From UMGS172 sp045592985 (GTDB taxonomy: Bacteria; Bacillota; Clostridia; Oscillospirales; Acutalibacteraceae), in NCBI GenBank assembly GCA_045592985.1, contig JAZNVU010000055.1, forward strand, positions 11,329-75,328: a stretch of 64,000 nucleotides of DNA, in the 5' to 3' direction. A program made the position numbers and the translations under genes. Of this stretch, positions 35,741 to 43,705 are shown piece after piece; position 1 is the stretch's first letter; each line of letters begins with the position of its first letter. Below the pieces are notes generated by a model. The model saw only the letters and a program-made list of their open reading frames with translations, was not told the DNA's origin and did no database searches.

Positions 35741-36505
35741 TTGCAATACAGCAAGGTCGAAATATGTGGGGTAAATACAAATCAATTGCCGATTCTAAAA
35801 GAAGTTCAGAAAGAGGAGTTGCTGAAAAAATCACAAAGCGGTGATAAGGTTGCAAGAGAAGAGTTAATACGAGGAAATTTACGCCTTGTACTGAGTGTTA
35901 TACAACGTTTTACCAACCGAAGAGAAAATATGGACGACCTATTTCAAATAGGTTGTATAGGGCTAATAAAGGCAATTGATAACTTTGATGCTTCGCACGG
36001 TGTAAGATTTTCCACATACGCTGTTCCGATGATTATCGGAGAAATACGAAGATATTTAAGGGATAACAATTCGGTTAGGGTCAGTCGGTCTATAAAGGAT
36101 ACTGCATACAAAGCAATGCAGGTAAAAGAGGCATATTTGGCTGAACATTTAAAGGAACCCACGATTGATGAAATTGCTAAAGCACTTGATATTCCGACCG
36201 GAGATGTAGTAATAGCACTAGAGAGTGTTGTTGAACCTGTTTCTTTATTTGAATCGGTTTATTCAGATAGTGGCGACAGTGTTTATGTTCTTGACCAACT
36301 CGGAGACGGAAATGATGACAATGATTGGATAGACGAGATTTCTTTTCGCGATACTATTTCTTCACTTAGCGAACGCGAGAAAAAAATATTGAATCTCAGA
36401 TTTATTCATGGATTGACTCAAATGGAAGTGTCTAATGAGATAGGCATTTCTCAGGCACAGGTGTCTCGCATTGAAAAAGGTGTACTTGATAAAATAAAAA
36501 ACTAA
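35741..36505 (+). CDS. sigG: RNA polymerase sigma-G factor, forespore specific
   Basis: Late forespore sigma factor. 254 residues. The N-terminal KVEICGVNTNQLPIL is the sigma-G marker, seen in few other sigma factors. Region 2: ENMDDLFQIGCIGLIKAIDNFD and RFSTYAVPMIIGEIRRYLRDNN; region 3; region 4: LSEREKKILNLRFIHGLTQMEVSNEIGISQAQVSRIEK. Start TTG 35741 is chosen because GGAGATG lies about 7 nt before it and the marker follows at once. It shows that the organism can sporulate, with spoIVB and the ylmC/ymxH-like gene nearby. Confidence 0.93.
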   Translation: MQYSKVEICGVNTNQLPILKEVQKEELLKKSQSGDKVAREELIRGNLRLVLSVIQRFTNRRENMDDLFQIGCIGLIKAIDNFDASHGVRFSTYAVPMIIGEIRRYLRDNNSVRVSRSIKDTAYKAMQVKEAYLAEHLKEPTIDEIAKALDIPTGDVVIALESVVEPVSLFESVYSDSGDSVYVLDQLGDGNDDNDWIDEISFRDTISSLSEREKKILNLRFIHGLTQMEVSNEIGISQAQVSRIEKGVLDKIKN

Positions 36506-36525
36506 CTTATATAGCGTATAAATTT

Positions 36526-36556
36526 AACATCTAAAACAGTAAGTGTTTTAGATGTT
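36526..36556 (+). terminator. Hairpin terminator after sigG
   Basis: Perfect 13-bp stem AACATCTAAAACA (36526-36538) with TGTTTTAGATGTT (36544-36556); the T-tract after it is interrupted (ATTTATATATT). Confidence 0.65.
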
Positions 36557-36610
36557 ATTTATATATTAAAAAATGCAAGTTATATGTTAATTTATTGCAC
36601 ATTAACCTTG

Positions 36611-36639
36611 TTGACGGTTTAAAAAAAGTACATTATAAT
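36611..36639 (+). promoter_or_regulatory. Sigma-A promoter of the glycoside hydrolase gene
   Basis: TTGACG (36611-36616), 17-nt spacer, TATAAT (36634-36639). Confidence 0.75.
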
Positions 36640-36671
36640 TATTTTATAATATTATATTACAGGTGATTTTT

Positions 36672-38588
36672 ATGTTTGATGTGCAAGGTGAATTAAATGT
36701 TGGTTTGAACTTTTGGGGCTCCAAACACGGCATTAGAATGTGGCGAGAGTGGGACGAAGAAAGTATACGTGAAGATTTAAGAGTTATCGCTAAAGAAGGA
36801 ATTAAACTTTTACGTGTTTTTCCTGATTGGGAATATTTTCAGCCTATTGAAAAAATCAAAGGTTATCGCGGTGGCCTCAGAGGCTATTCTATTGACCATG
36901 GAAAGACTTTATTGATAGATAAAAATGAACAAAGCGGTCTTAACGAAGAGGCATTTGAAAATTTCGGTACCTTTCTTTCTATTGCTGAGGAATATGGTAT
37001 TAGTATTATTCCTTCAATTATTACAGGCTGGATGAGTGGCCGTATGTTTGTACCACCTGTGATAAGTGGTGATTTAATTACCGATGCTGAGGCTATAAAA
37101 CTCCAAGTGCGTTTCGTAAGAGCGTTTGTTAAGCGTTTTAAAGATAGAAAAAATATTGTTGCCTGGTGCTTGGGTAACGAGTGCAATTGTCTTGGCCGTG
37201 CTGAAAAAAGTGAACAAGCATGGCTTTGGACTGCTGCTTTATCTGACGCTATTAAGGCTTTAGATGACCGTCCGGTTATTTCGGGTATGCATTCACTTAA
37301 GTTGCCCGGTGAAGACGTATGGACCATTGAGGACCAAGCAGAAAACTGCGATATTTTAACTACACATCCGTATGGTAGCCGTGAGTATTTCAGCGATATT
37401 GACCCTATAAATACTTTCCGTCCCTTAATGCATCCTGCTGCTAATACAGTTTTTTACAGCACAGTCGGTGGTAAACCTTGCATTATTGAGGAAACAGGTA
37501 CATACGGTGAAATGTATGCCGATGAAAAGTCAACAGCAGATTATATACGTTGTTGTTTGTGGTCTGCTTGGGCGTACGATTGCCGCGGATACATTTGGTG
37601 GATTGCGTTTGACCAAGGTCATCTTACATATTATCCTTTCTATACCAACAATCGTGCAAGCAATTATGGCGTATTAAAAACCGATCGTTCTCCAAAACTA
37701 CGTTTACAAGATCTTAAAGATTTTCAATCTTTCTATAATAAATTCGGTAAACCGCTTCCAAAACGTATTATTGATGGTGTTTGCATAATCCCAAAAGGTC
37801 AAAAGAGTTGGCCGGTTGCTTATAACAGTTGGCTTTTGGCTCGCCAAGCAGGTATAGATATTGAATACAGTTATGCAGATGAAAAGTTGCCTGATGCAAA
37901 GCTTTATATTTTACCTTCACTTGAAGGTCAAGAATCTGTAAGAGCAGATATGTTGGATCTTCTAATGCAAAAGGTAGCCGACGGGGCTGTACTGTACGTA
38001 TCTTCAGGTAACGGTGTGTTGAGGAATTTCAGCACCCAGTTTGGTGTGCATATCAACACACGTCAAAATCATATAGGAAAAAAGAAAATCACTTTTAACG
38101 ATGGTGTATCTCTAAATCTTGGTGCACCTTATGAGTATAACCTAACTGTGACCGACGGTGAAGCGGTCGCTGTGGATGAAAGTGGTAATCCTGCTTTTGT
38201 TTCGGCTGAATACGGAAAGGGTAGAGTATTTTGGCTGCCAATGCCTCTTGAAAGTTGGTTATACGATATACCCGGTGTTTATCACACTGATGGTTGTGAA
38301 GAATACAGCAGAATTTATAAAGAATTTGCTAAATTTGTTAATTTTGAAAAGGTTGCCTACCTTCAATCTCAAACAATAAGTATGACCGAACATATTATGG
38401 AAGACGGAAAGAGATTGTTAGTACTTATAAATTGCTGTCCTAAAGTTCAAACAGCAGAAATTAAGTTTTCTAAGAATGTTAAGGAGATTTTTAATCTCTA
38501 TGGTGAGGCAGATGTTTCTAAAAAGGCAGACAGTTGCTCTGTAAAAATGCAGCCTAACCAGCCGCTTGTGCTAGAATTTGAAATTTAA
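36672..38588 (+). CDS. Clan GH-A glycoside hydrolase (GH5/GH42-like), intracellular
   Basis: 638 residues without a signal peptide, so it acts on imported oligosaccharides. A TIM barrel (about 1-370) has the acid/base Glu in WCLGNECN and a likely nucleophile Glu in CIIEETGTYG. Residues about 370-530 resemble the GATase-like domain of GH42 beta-galactosidases (LYILPSLEGQES, YVSSGNGVL), and a small beta domain ends the protein. Family and sugar are not certain; manA downstream points to a mannose-containing substrate. ATG 36672 is preceded by AGGTGATTTTT. Confidence 0.8.
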   Translation: MFDVQGELNVGLNFWGSKHGIRMWREWDEESIREDLRVIAKEGIKLLRVFPDWEYFQPIEKIKGYRGGLRGYSIDHGKTLLIDKNEQSGLNEEAFENFGTFLSIAEEYGISIIPSIITGWMSGRMFVPPVISGDLITDAEAIKLQVRFVRAFVKRFKDRKNIVAWCLGNECNCLGRAEKSEQAWLWTAALSDAIKALDDRPVISGMHSLKLPGEDVWTIEDQAENCDILTTHPYGSREYFSDIDPINTFRPLMHPAANTVFYSTVGGKPCIIEETGTYGEMYADEKSTADYIRCCLWSAWAYDCRGYIWWIAFDQGHLTYYPFYTNNRASNYGVLKTDRSPKLRLQDLKDFQSFYNKFGKPLPKRIIDGVCIIPKGQKSWPVAYNSWLLARQAGIDIEYSYADEKLPDAKLYILPSLEGQESVRADMLDLLMQKVADGAVLYVSSGNGVLRNFSTQFGVHINTRQNHIGKKKITFNDGVSLNLGAPYEYNLTVTDGEAVAVDESGNPAFVSAEYGKGRVFWLPMPLESWLYDIPGVYHTDGCEEYSRIYKEFAKFVNFEKVAYLQSQTISMTEHIMEDGKRLLVLINCCPKVQTAEIKFSKNVKEIFNLYGEADVSKKADSCSVKMQPNQPLVLEFEI

Positions 38589-38594
38589 AAATAA

Positions 38595-38622
38595 GTCTTG
38601 CCTTAAAATAACAAGGCAAGAC
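38595..38622. terminator. Bidirectional terminator between glycosidase and AraC regulator 2
   Basis: 10-bp stem GTCTTGCCTT (38595-38604) with AAGGCAAGAC (38613-38622). The T-rich tract is better on the minus strand (TTATTTTT). Confidence 0.75.
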
Positions 38623-38632
38623 AGTTTAAATT

Positions 38633-39424
38633 TTAAGTATTATCTTTTCGATATTCTTTAGGTGTTACACCGTATTTTTGTTTAAAACTGCGTAAAAAGT
38701 GCGATAAATTTCGATAACCGGATTCATAACATATTTCGGTTATGTTGAGGTTGTTTTGAAGCAAAAACTCTGTCGCAGTTTTTAAACGCAGGTCACTAAT
38801 ATATGCCGAAAAACCAACGCCAACTTCACTGGTAAAAACAGATGATAAATATTGTGGACTGACAGAAAAGTGTTCTGCTATATCGGTAAGTGAAATATCT
38901 TTCTTAAAATTTTTATTGATATATCTCAAAGTGTTTATTACAAGTGAATGTTTTTTACCAAGAGCTACAGGTTTTAGAGTATTGCCATGTTTTATAAAAT
39001 AAAACATGGCTGCTTCAATTAAAACCGAAACATAGTTTTGGTCATTTTGGTTATCATGTATTTCGTTAAACAGACCGACAAGAATAGGATGTTCGTTTGT
39101 GTTTCTTATAATAATAGGTTGGTCTGGTAAGGTATATTTAAAGCGGTTAAAAATTTTTTCATAAAAACCTATTTTAATATACTGTGATGAGGTATGTGAT
39201 TCGTCAACAGATATTCTGTGAAAATCACTGGGTGAAAAAAGAAAAGCAGAGGGAACTGAAACATCAAAAAATTCACCGTTTACATTTATACCACCCTGAA
39301 ACGATTGATATAGTGTCATTTCGTAATGAGAGTGTGTGTGAGTAGGGTAGTTAAATACGTTGCCTTTCTCGATGCTTAATTCTGTGTCAGGTATTACATT
39401 GCATATAATATCGCTTGACTGCAT
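38633..39424 (-). CDS. AraC family regulator 2, likely control of the glycosidase-manA module
   Basis: 263 residues. N-terminal cupin sensor (about 20-140; PTHTHSHYEMTLYQ, LFSPSDFH) and C-terminal HTH pair (about 160-260; LTDIAEHFSVSPQYLSSVFTSEVG, NITEICYESGYRNLSHFLRSFKQKYG). It lies between a glycosidase and manA, and is divergent from manA. A role in inducing both is inference from position only. Confidence 0.9.
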   Translation of the reverse strand: MQSSDIICNVIPDTELSIEKGNVFNYPTHTHSHYEMTLYQSFQGGINVNGEFFDVSVPSAFLFSPSDFHRISVDESHTSSQYIKIGFYEKIFNRFKYTLPDQPIIIRNTNEHPILVGLFNEIHDNQNDQNYVSVLIEAAMFYFIKHGNTLKPVALGKKHSLVINTLRYINKNFKKDISLTDIAEHFSVSPQYLSSVFTSEVGVGFSAYISDLRLKTATEFLLQNNLNITEICYESGYRNLSHFLRSFKQKYGVTPKEYRKDNT

Positions 39425-39530
39425 GATGTGTACTCCTTAAAAACTATTAAATAATGCAATATTCAATAGTTGATTTTACTGTATTGTATCAAATATATTT
39501 AAAAAATGCAATAAAACTAAAGGTGATTTT

Positions 39531-40484
39531 ATGATATATAAATTAAAACCCAATCGTGTTCACAGAACATATAAAGGCGGTAAAAAAATTGACGAGTTTT
39601 GCGGTACTGCTTCAGTTGTAGAATATATGCCCGAAGACTGGACTGCTTCTATCACGTCTGCTTATGATGCTGACGGCAACCTTGAAGGTGTGGGTGTTAC
39701 AGAAGACGGTCAACTTTTAACCGATATTATAGGTGATGACGAGTATGGCTTGTTAGTAAAACTGCTTAATTCGGATGAACGTCTTGTTATTCAAGCACAC
39801 CCAACTGTTTCTTTTGCCAAAAAATATCTTAACAGTAATTTTGGAAAAACCGAGTGCTGGTACTTTTTAGATTGTGAAGAAGGAGCTTATGTACTCTTAG
39901 GGTTTAAAGAAGGCGTAACCCGCAAAATGTGGGAAGAAATTTTTATAAGTCAGGATATCAATAAAATGACATCAATGTTACATAAAGTTTATGTTAAGCA
40001 GGGTGATTTTATTTTTGTCAAGGGCGGTGTGCCACATGCCATAGGACCCGGTTGCTTTATGGTTGAGTTGCAAGAACCGAGTGACTTGATGGTGGTGAGC
40101 GAAAGGTTCACTCCGTCAGGAAGAAAGATTCCTGATAGAAGAATAGATATGGGACTGCCGTTTGAATTAATGATGGATGTTTATGACTATACGCCGATGA
40201 CTAAGCAAGATTTGAAACGAGAACTTATACCAAAAAGCAGAAAGATATCAAACGGTATAACAGAAATTCTTGGCGTAGGAACCACAGAAAAATTCAAAAT
40301 GTTTAAGTGCGACGGTGATTGTAAAATTAACATATCAGAAAAATACGCAGTTGCAATATGTATAAATGGAAAAGGAACCATCAATGAAATTGATATTAAC
40401 AAAGGTGACCGTGTACTCATTAAAAGTGAAAATATAATTACATTTTCCGAGAAAGAATCTTTATCAATAATAGTTTGCTTTTAG
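39531..40484 (+). CDS. manA: Mannose-6-phosphate isomerase, class I
   Basis: Zinc enzyme interconverting mannose-6-P and fructose-6-P. 317 residues, cupin fold. Zinc-site residues are in QAHP, KTECWYFLD and GVPHAIGPGCFMVELQE; the catalytic Arg region is SERFTPSGRKIPDRR. AGGTGATTTT precedes the ATG. It links the upstream glycosidase to glycolysis. A decayed 3' fragment of a related gene lies at 56803-56994. Confidence 0.93.
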   Translation: MIYKLKPNRVHRTYKGGKKIDEFCGTASVVEYMPEDWTASITSAYDADGNLEGVGVTEDGQLLTDIIGDDEYGLLVKLLNSDERLVIQAHPTVSFAKKYLNSNFGKTECWYFLDCEEGAYVLLGFKEGVTRKMWEEIFISQDINKMTSMLHKVYVKQGDFIFVKGGVPHAIGPGCFMVELQEPSDLMVVSERFTPSGRKIPDRRIDMGLPFELMMDVYDYTPMTKQDLKRELIPKSRKISNGITEILGVGTTEKFKMFKCDGDCKINISEKYAVAICINGKGTINEIDINKGDRVLIKSENIITFSEKESLSIIVCF

Positions 40485-40490
40485 ATTATG

Positions 40491-40537
40491 AAACCTGTCT
40501 TTAGTGCGTTTAATGTGCTGTAAAAGGCAGGTTTTTT
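40491..40537 (+). terminator. Rho-independent terminator after manA
   Basis: 12-bp stem with one G-T pair: AAACCTGTCTTT (40491-40502) and 40523-40534, then T to 40537. Confidence 0.85.
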
Positions 40538-40648
40538 GAATTAAAATTACGGTACAGCGTTTTAAAATATAATAAATTAAAAATCAGAATTATTATAAAA
40601 GAAGAAGAAATAATAATTGAAAAAAACTATAATTTGACAACCTATAAG

Positions 40649-40668
40649 CCTCATAATCATTAATGAGG
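40649..40668 (+). promoter_or_regulatory. Hairpin over the ribosome site of the ylmC/ymxH-like gene
   Basis: CCTCAT (40649-40654) pairs with ATGAGG (40663-40668), covering part of the GAGGTG ribosome site of the next gene. It could lower or condition translation. Confidence 0.4.
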
Positions 40669-40676
40669 TGAGATTT

Positions 40677-40973
40677 ATGTTTTGCAGATTAGCCGATATG
40701 CGTGAAAAACAGGTGGTATGCATAAAAGACGGTACAATTCTCGGCTTTGTAAACGATGTTGAAATGGATACTGAAACCGGAAGGTTGATTTCTGTTGTTA
40801 TTTACGGCAGAAAGCATTTTTTCGGGCTTCTTGGCAGGGATAATGATTTCAGAATTCCGTGGGAGAGCATCGAAGTTATGGGTGAGGACTCGATTTTAGT
40901 CAATTTTGAGGGCGTTGGTCAAATAAAACGACGAAGAAATTCGTTTTTAAGTGAAATTTTTGCCGTTAAATAA
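40677..40973 (+). CDS. YlmC/YmxH family PRC-barrel sporulation protein
   Basis: 98 residues, one PRC-barrel domain: CRLADMREKQVVCIKDGTILGFVNDVEMD, then a strand-rich core and a basic tail. The YlmC/YmxH family is linked to sporulation in Bacillus and Clostridia; the molecular role is unknown. ATG 40677 follows GAGGTGAGATTT; the GTG at 40668 lies in that site. spoIVB lies 182 nt downstream. Confidence 0.85.
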   Translation: MFCRLADMREKQVVCIKDGTILGFVNDVEMDTETGRLISVVIYGRKHFFGLLGRDNDFRIPWESIEVMGEDSILVNFEGVGQIKRRRNSFLSEIFAVK

Positions 40974-41155
40974 ATTCAAGCCAAAATAATCAAAATTTAT
41001 AAAATTTCGGTGAATTTATATCAAAACGTGGATTTGGATAATTAATTGCTCTAAAATTCATAGATAAGCATTTTTTCTCGGGTGTTAAATATTTATTTCG
41101 TGGAAAATTACTCTTGCAAAGCAATAGTTTTGCAAATTAAAATGGGAGTTTTAAA

Positions 41156-42391
41156 ATGAAAAAGACGGTAAAAATATTATTTGTTTTGCTATTTTCAATT
41201 TGTACTTGTATTTTTGGCACTGTTGTGTATTTTAGTCAAACGCTAAGCGATACTTATTGCATAATGTCAGGTGAAAATCTTGTATTTTCAAATAATCCAT
41301 TTATATCGTGTGAGCATGACCAAGCGATAAGTGTGCAAAAAACAGGAGTTGAAACAATAGGAAATTATACATCAAACGTAAAACTGTTTGGTGTTGTACC
41401 AATTAAAAATGTTCAAATTACGATTGCCGATGAAAGCGATGTTCTTGTATTGGGTACTCCGTTTGGCATAAGAATTCGTACCGAAGGAGTTTTAATAGTT
41501 GGTTTTTGTGATGTTGATACAAAAGACGGTGACAGAAATCCTGCTGCTGAATCAGGATTGAAGGTTGGAGATTCAATAATAAAAATAAATGGTCAAATTG
41601 TCTCCAGCAATCAAGAGGTTCAGAAAATTGTTTCTTCTTGTGGCGGAGAAAAGATAAATCTTGATATAAAAAGAGGAAATGAAAGTTTTTCTGTTACGGT
41701 AACTCCTGTGATGTCTAAGTCCGAAAAACGCTTTAAAACAGGACTTTGGATTAGGGATAGTTCTGCCGGTATAGGAACATTAACGTTTTACAGCCCAGCA
41801 CTAAAGGTCACAGCAGGTTTAGGTCACGGGATTTGCGATGCAGATACGGGTGAACTGCTACCACTGTTAGAAGGTGAATTTATAGAAGCCGATATAGTGG
41901 GAATTAAAAAGTCCGGTGAAAGTGTAACCGGAGAACTGCAAGGTGTGTTTTCGGGTGCAGTCTTTTCAGAATTTTCGGCTAACGAAATAACCGGTGTATA
42001 CGGATGTAATTGCGATAATTTAAGTGGAGGCACAGTCTATCCTGTTGCCATGAAGCAGGAAATAGTTGCAGGAAATGCTACTATAATAACAACGTTGGAT
42101 TCTGAAGGACCTAAAAGTTATGAATGTATAATTGAAAAGATATACCATAATGATTCAAGCAAAATTAAAAATATGATAATAAAGATAACAGATAAAGAAT
42201 TAATTGAAAAAACAGGTGGAATTGTTCAAGGCATGTCGGGTAGCCCGATTATCCAAAATGGAAAATTAATAGGCGCGGTTACCCATGTATTTGTAAACGA
42301 CAGTTGCAAAGGTTATGGGATTTTTGCAGAAAATATGCTAGAGACCGCTCAAAGTGTGGCGGAGAGTAATAAATTAAAAGATGTGTCATAA
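41156..42391 (+). CDS. spoIVB: SpoIVB serine peptidase (sigma-K checkpoint protease)
   Basis: Forespore-secreted serine protease that triggers pro-sigma-K processing. 411 residues: signal anchor (about 7-27), PDZ domain (about 115-185; DRNPAAESGLKVGDSIIKING), then the S55 catalytic domain with GLGHGI (His) and GMSGSPIIQNGKLIGAVTHVF (Ser near 361-363). Complete, with a proper terminator. Its last 35 or so codons occur again, diverged, at 43453-43640. ylmC/ymxH-like precedes it; spo0A, the usual neighbour, is not next door. Confidence 0.95.
   Translation: MKKTVKILFVLLFSICTCIFGTVVYFSQTLSDTYCIMSGENLVFSNNPFISCEHDQAISVQKTGVETIGNYTSNVKLFGVVPIKNVQITIADESDVLVLGTPFGIRIRTEGVLIVGFCDVDTKDGDRNPAAESGLKVGDSIIKINGQIVSSNQEVQKIVSSCGGEKINLDIKRGNESFSVTVTPVMSKSEKRFKTGLWIRDSSAGIGTLTFYSPALKVTAGLGHGICDADTGELLPLLEGEFIEADIVGIKKSGESVTGELQGVFSGAVFSEFSANEITGVYGCNCDNLSGGTVYPVAMKQEIVAGNATIITTLDSEGPKSYECIIEKIYHNDSSKIKNMIIKITDKELIEKTGGIVQGMSGSPIIQNGKLIGAVTHVFVNDSCKGYGIFAENMLETAQSVAESNKLKDVS
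42284..42327 (+). repeat. 44-bp block shared with the spoIVB fragment, copy 1
   Basis: Identical to 43503-43546; lies in the 3' end of intact spoIVB (THVFVNDSCKGYGIF). Confidence 0.95.
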
Positions 42392-42395
42392 ATAT

Positions 42396-42427
42396 AAAAA
42401 CCTATCGTTTGCAAACGATAGGTTTTT
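42396..42427 (+). terminator. Rho-independent terminator after spoIVB
   Basis: Near-palindrome AAAAACCTATCG / CGATAGGTTTTT (42396-42407 and 42416-42427) with a short loop. Confidence 0.85.
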
Positions 42428-42498
42428 ATATTTGTATTGAATTTTTATATTTTTTCTTTTATAATTGATGTGTAAAAATCTATCGGGGAGGTGTTAAA

Positions 42499-43284
42499 AT
42501 GATTGATGAATATATAATTAAATACGATATCAGTCATCAGCAAAAAGTTAAATTTCATTCATCTTATTTAACTCTATTAAAAGATGTTTCAAAACCAATA
42601 TTATTGCGAGAATTAAAAAAGCATGAACATCCTGGTGGTGAGTATATAGCATGGGTTTCAATGAATTTTTTGAAATCCAAAAACCTTGAAAATAGCAAAT
42701 TATTGTTAAATAAACCAAGTTTTCAGATTTTTCTCAATTCCTCTCATATGAACATTGGTATGATAAGTTTTAATTTTACTGCTGATAATTTAACTTATAG
42801 TGAGGGTGTGCGTTGGCCTGCAGTTGATCCTTTAGAAGATATATCTAAACATAACCCACTATTCACACTACATGACACGTTTTTTCTCCCTTCCGAAGCT
42901 GAAATGGAAAAAAGAGCGCGAAAAGCAGCTGAAAATTTTGTTAAAAGTTTTAATAAATTCCGTTTTTCTTGTGAATTGGTGGCTTCTGATTTCCCAGATG
43001 TGATTTTTGAAATCAGCTATGCAACACCTTTGTGTGAAGTTCTTATTAACAAAACCTATACTACATTAGAAAATTGGGTTTTCCAATATAATAAAAGGAA
43101 AGAAAAAGATGGCGGAGAAGCCATACATTTTATACAATTATTAGTCGATAAAAGTATAAAAAATAAAGAAAACACAGTTTATATTCACATTGATTTTGGT
43201 GGATGTGATCCAACATTACTTAAAAATGCCGTGATGCTTTTGGATAAGACTGAATTGCCAATTTCTCATATAGTTTTGAAATAA
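42499..43284 (+). CDS. Unrecognised 261-aa protein between duplicated spoIVB ends
   Basis: 261 residues, soluble, no signal peptide or membrane segment. I recognise no domain. The centre has a basic helical stretch (EAEMEKRARKAAENFVKSF) and the rest alternates strands and helices; a possible motif is HIDFGGCDPTLLKNA near the end. A GGGGAGGTGTTAAA site precedes the ATG. It is more AT-rich and has more Lys and Asn than its neighbours, and lies between two diverged spoIVB 3' ends, so it was probably brought in from elsewhere. Confidence 0.75.
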   Translation: MIDEYIIKYDISHQQKVKFHSSYLTLLKDVSKPILLRELKKHEHPGGEYIAWVSMNFLKSKNLENSKLLLNKPSFQIFLNSSHMNIGMISFNFTADNLTYSEGVRWPAVDPLEDISKHNPLFTLHDTFFLPSEAEMEKRARKAAENFVKSFNKFRFSCELVASDFPDVIFEISYATPLCEVLINKTYTTLENWVFQYNKRKEKDGGEAIHFIQLLVDKSIKNKENTVYIHIDFGGCDPTLLKNAVMLLDKTELPISHIVLK

Positions 43285-43355
43285 CAAGATATTATTTAAT
43301 ATATTTGTTGGTCCTAATATAACACGTATAAACAAATATAGAATTCCTATAATAC

Positions 43356-43390
43356 AAAGAAATCGTGCCAAATAGGTGCGGTTTCTTTGC
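43356..43390 (+). terminator. Hairpin after the 261-aa gene, probable terminator
   Basis: 14-bp stem with three G-T pairs (43356-43369 with 43375-43388); the T-run that should follow is short. Confidence 0.5.
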
Positions 43391-43452
43391 GTTTAATGGG
43401 AAAATAAAAACAATCAACATAAAAATATGTTGTTCCTATATTGACACACTAG

Positions 43453-43640
43453 TGTCGGGTAGCCCTATAATACAAAACGGCAAGATTATAGGTGCGGTTA
43501 CTCATGTATTTGTAAACGACAGTTGCAAAGGTTATGGGATTTTTGCCGAAAATATGCTGGAAACCGCACGAACTGTAGGCTGCCCACAAATTAAAAAATA
43601 TCTTTTTAACAAAAAATCATCCCGATTATCTTCGGGATGA
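43453..43640 (+). pseudogene. 3'-end fragment of spoIVB
   Basis: In-frame remnant of a spoIVB C-terminus starting at the catalytic motif SGSPIIQNGK and running through IGAVTHVFVNDSCKGYGIFAENMLETA, then its own tail and its own strong terminator. It has no start or upstream gene and lies 1.2 kb downstream of the matching part of intact spoIVB. Beyond a 44-bp identical core the two copies differ, mostly at third positions, so this is probably the original 3' end, displaced. The base just before it is a GACAC/GTGTC inverted repeat (43443-43456). No gene is called in the rest of 43285-43705. Confidence 0.88.
43503..43546 (+). repeat. 44-bp block shared with spoIVB, copy 2
   Basis: Partner of 42284-42327, inside the spoIVB 3' fragment. 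Confidence 0.95.
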
Positions 43641-43646
43641 TTTTTT
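43611..43646 (+). terminator. Rho-independent terminator after the spoIVB fragment
   Basis: 15-bp perfect stem AAAAAATCATCCCGA (43611-43625) with TCGGGATGATTTTTT (43632-43646). Probably the former spoIVB terminator. Confidence 0.93.
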
Positions 43647-43705
43647 GTATTTTGATAACGTTTGGGTTAAATTCAACTGACTCTTTAGTTAAATGAAAAA
43701 AATGT

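Noticed and set aside
41114..41135. TTGCAAA/TTTGCAA inverted repeat before spoIVB as an operator
   Set aside because: Short, AT-rich and without a known matching regulator; noted but not called.
43365..43640. 91-codon frame read as a new small gene
   Set aside because: Only the spoIVB-like portion has homology; the first part is chance readthrough of the junction, and no ribosome site precedes it. Called as a pseudogene instead.
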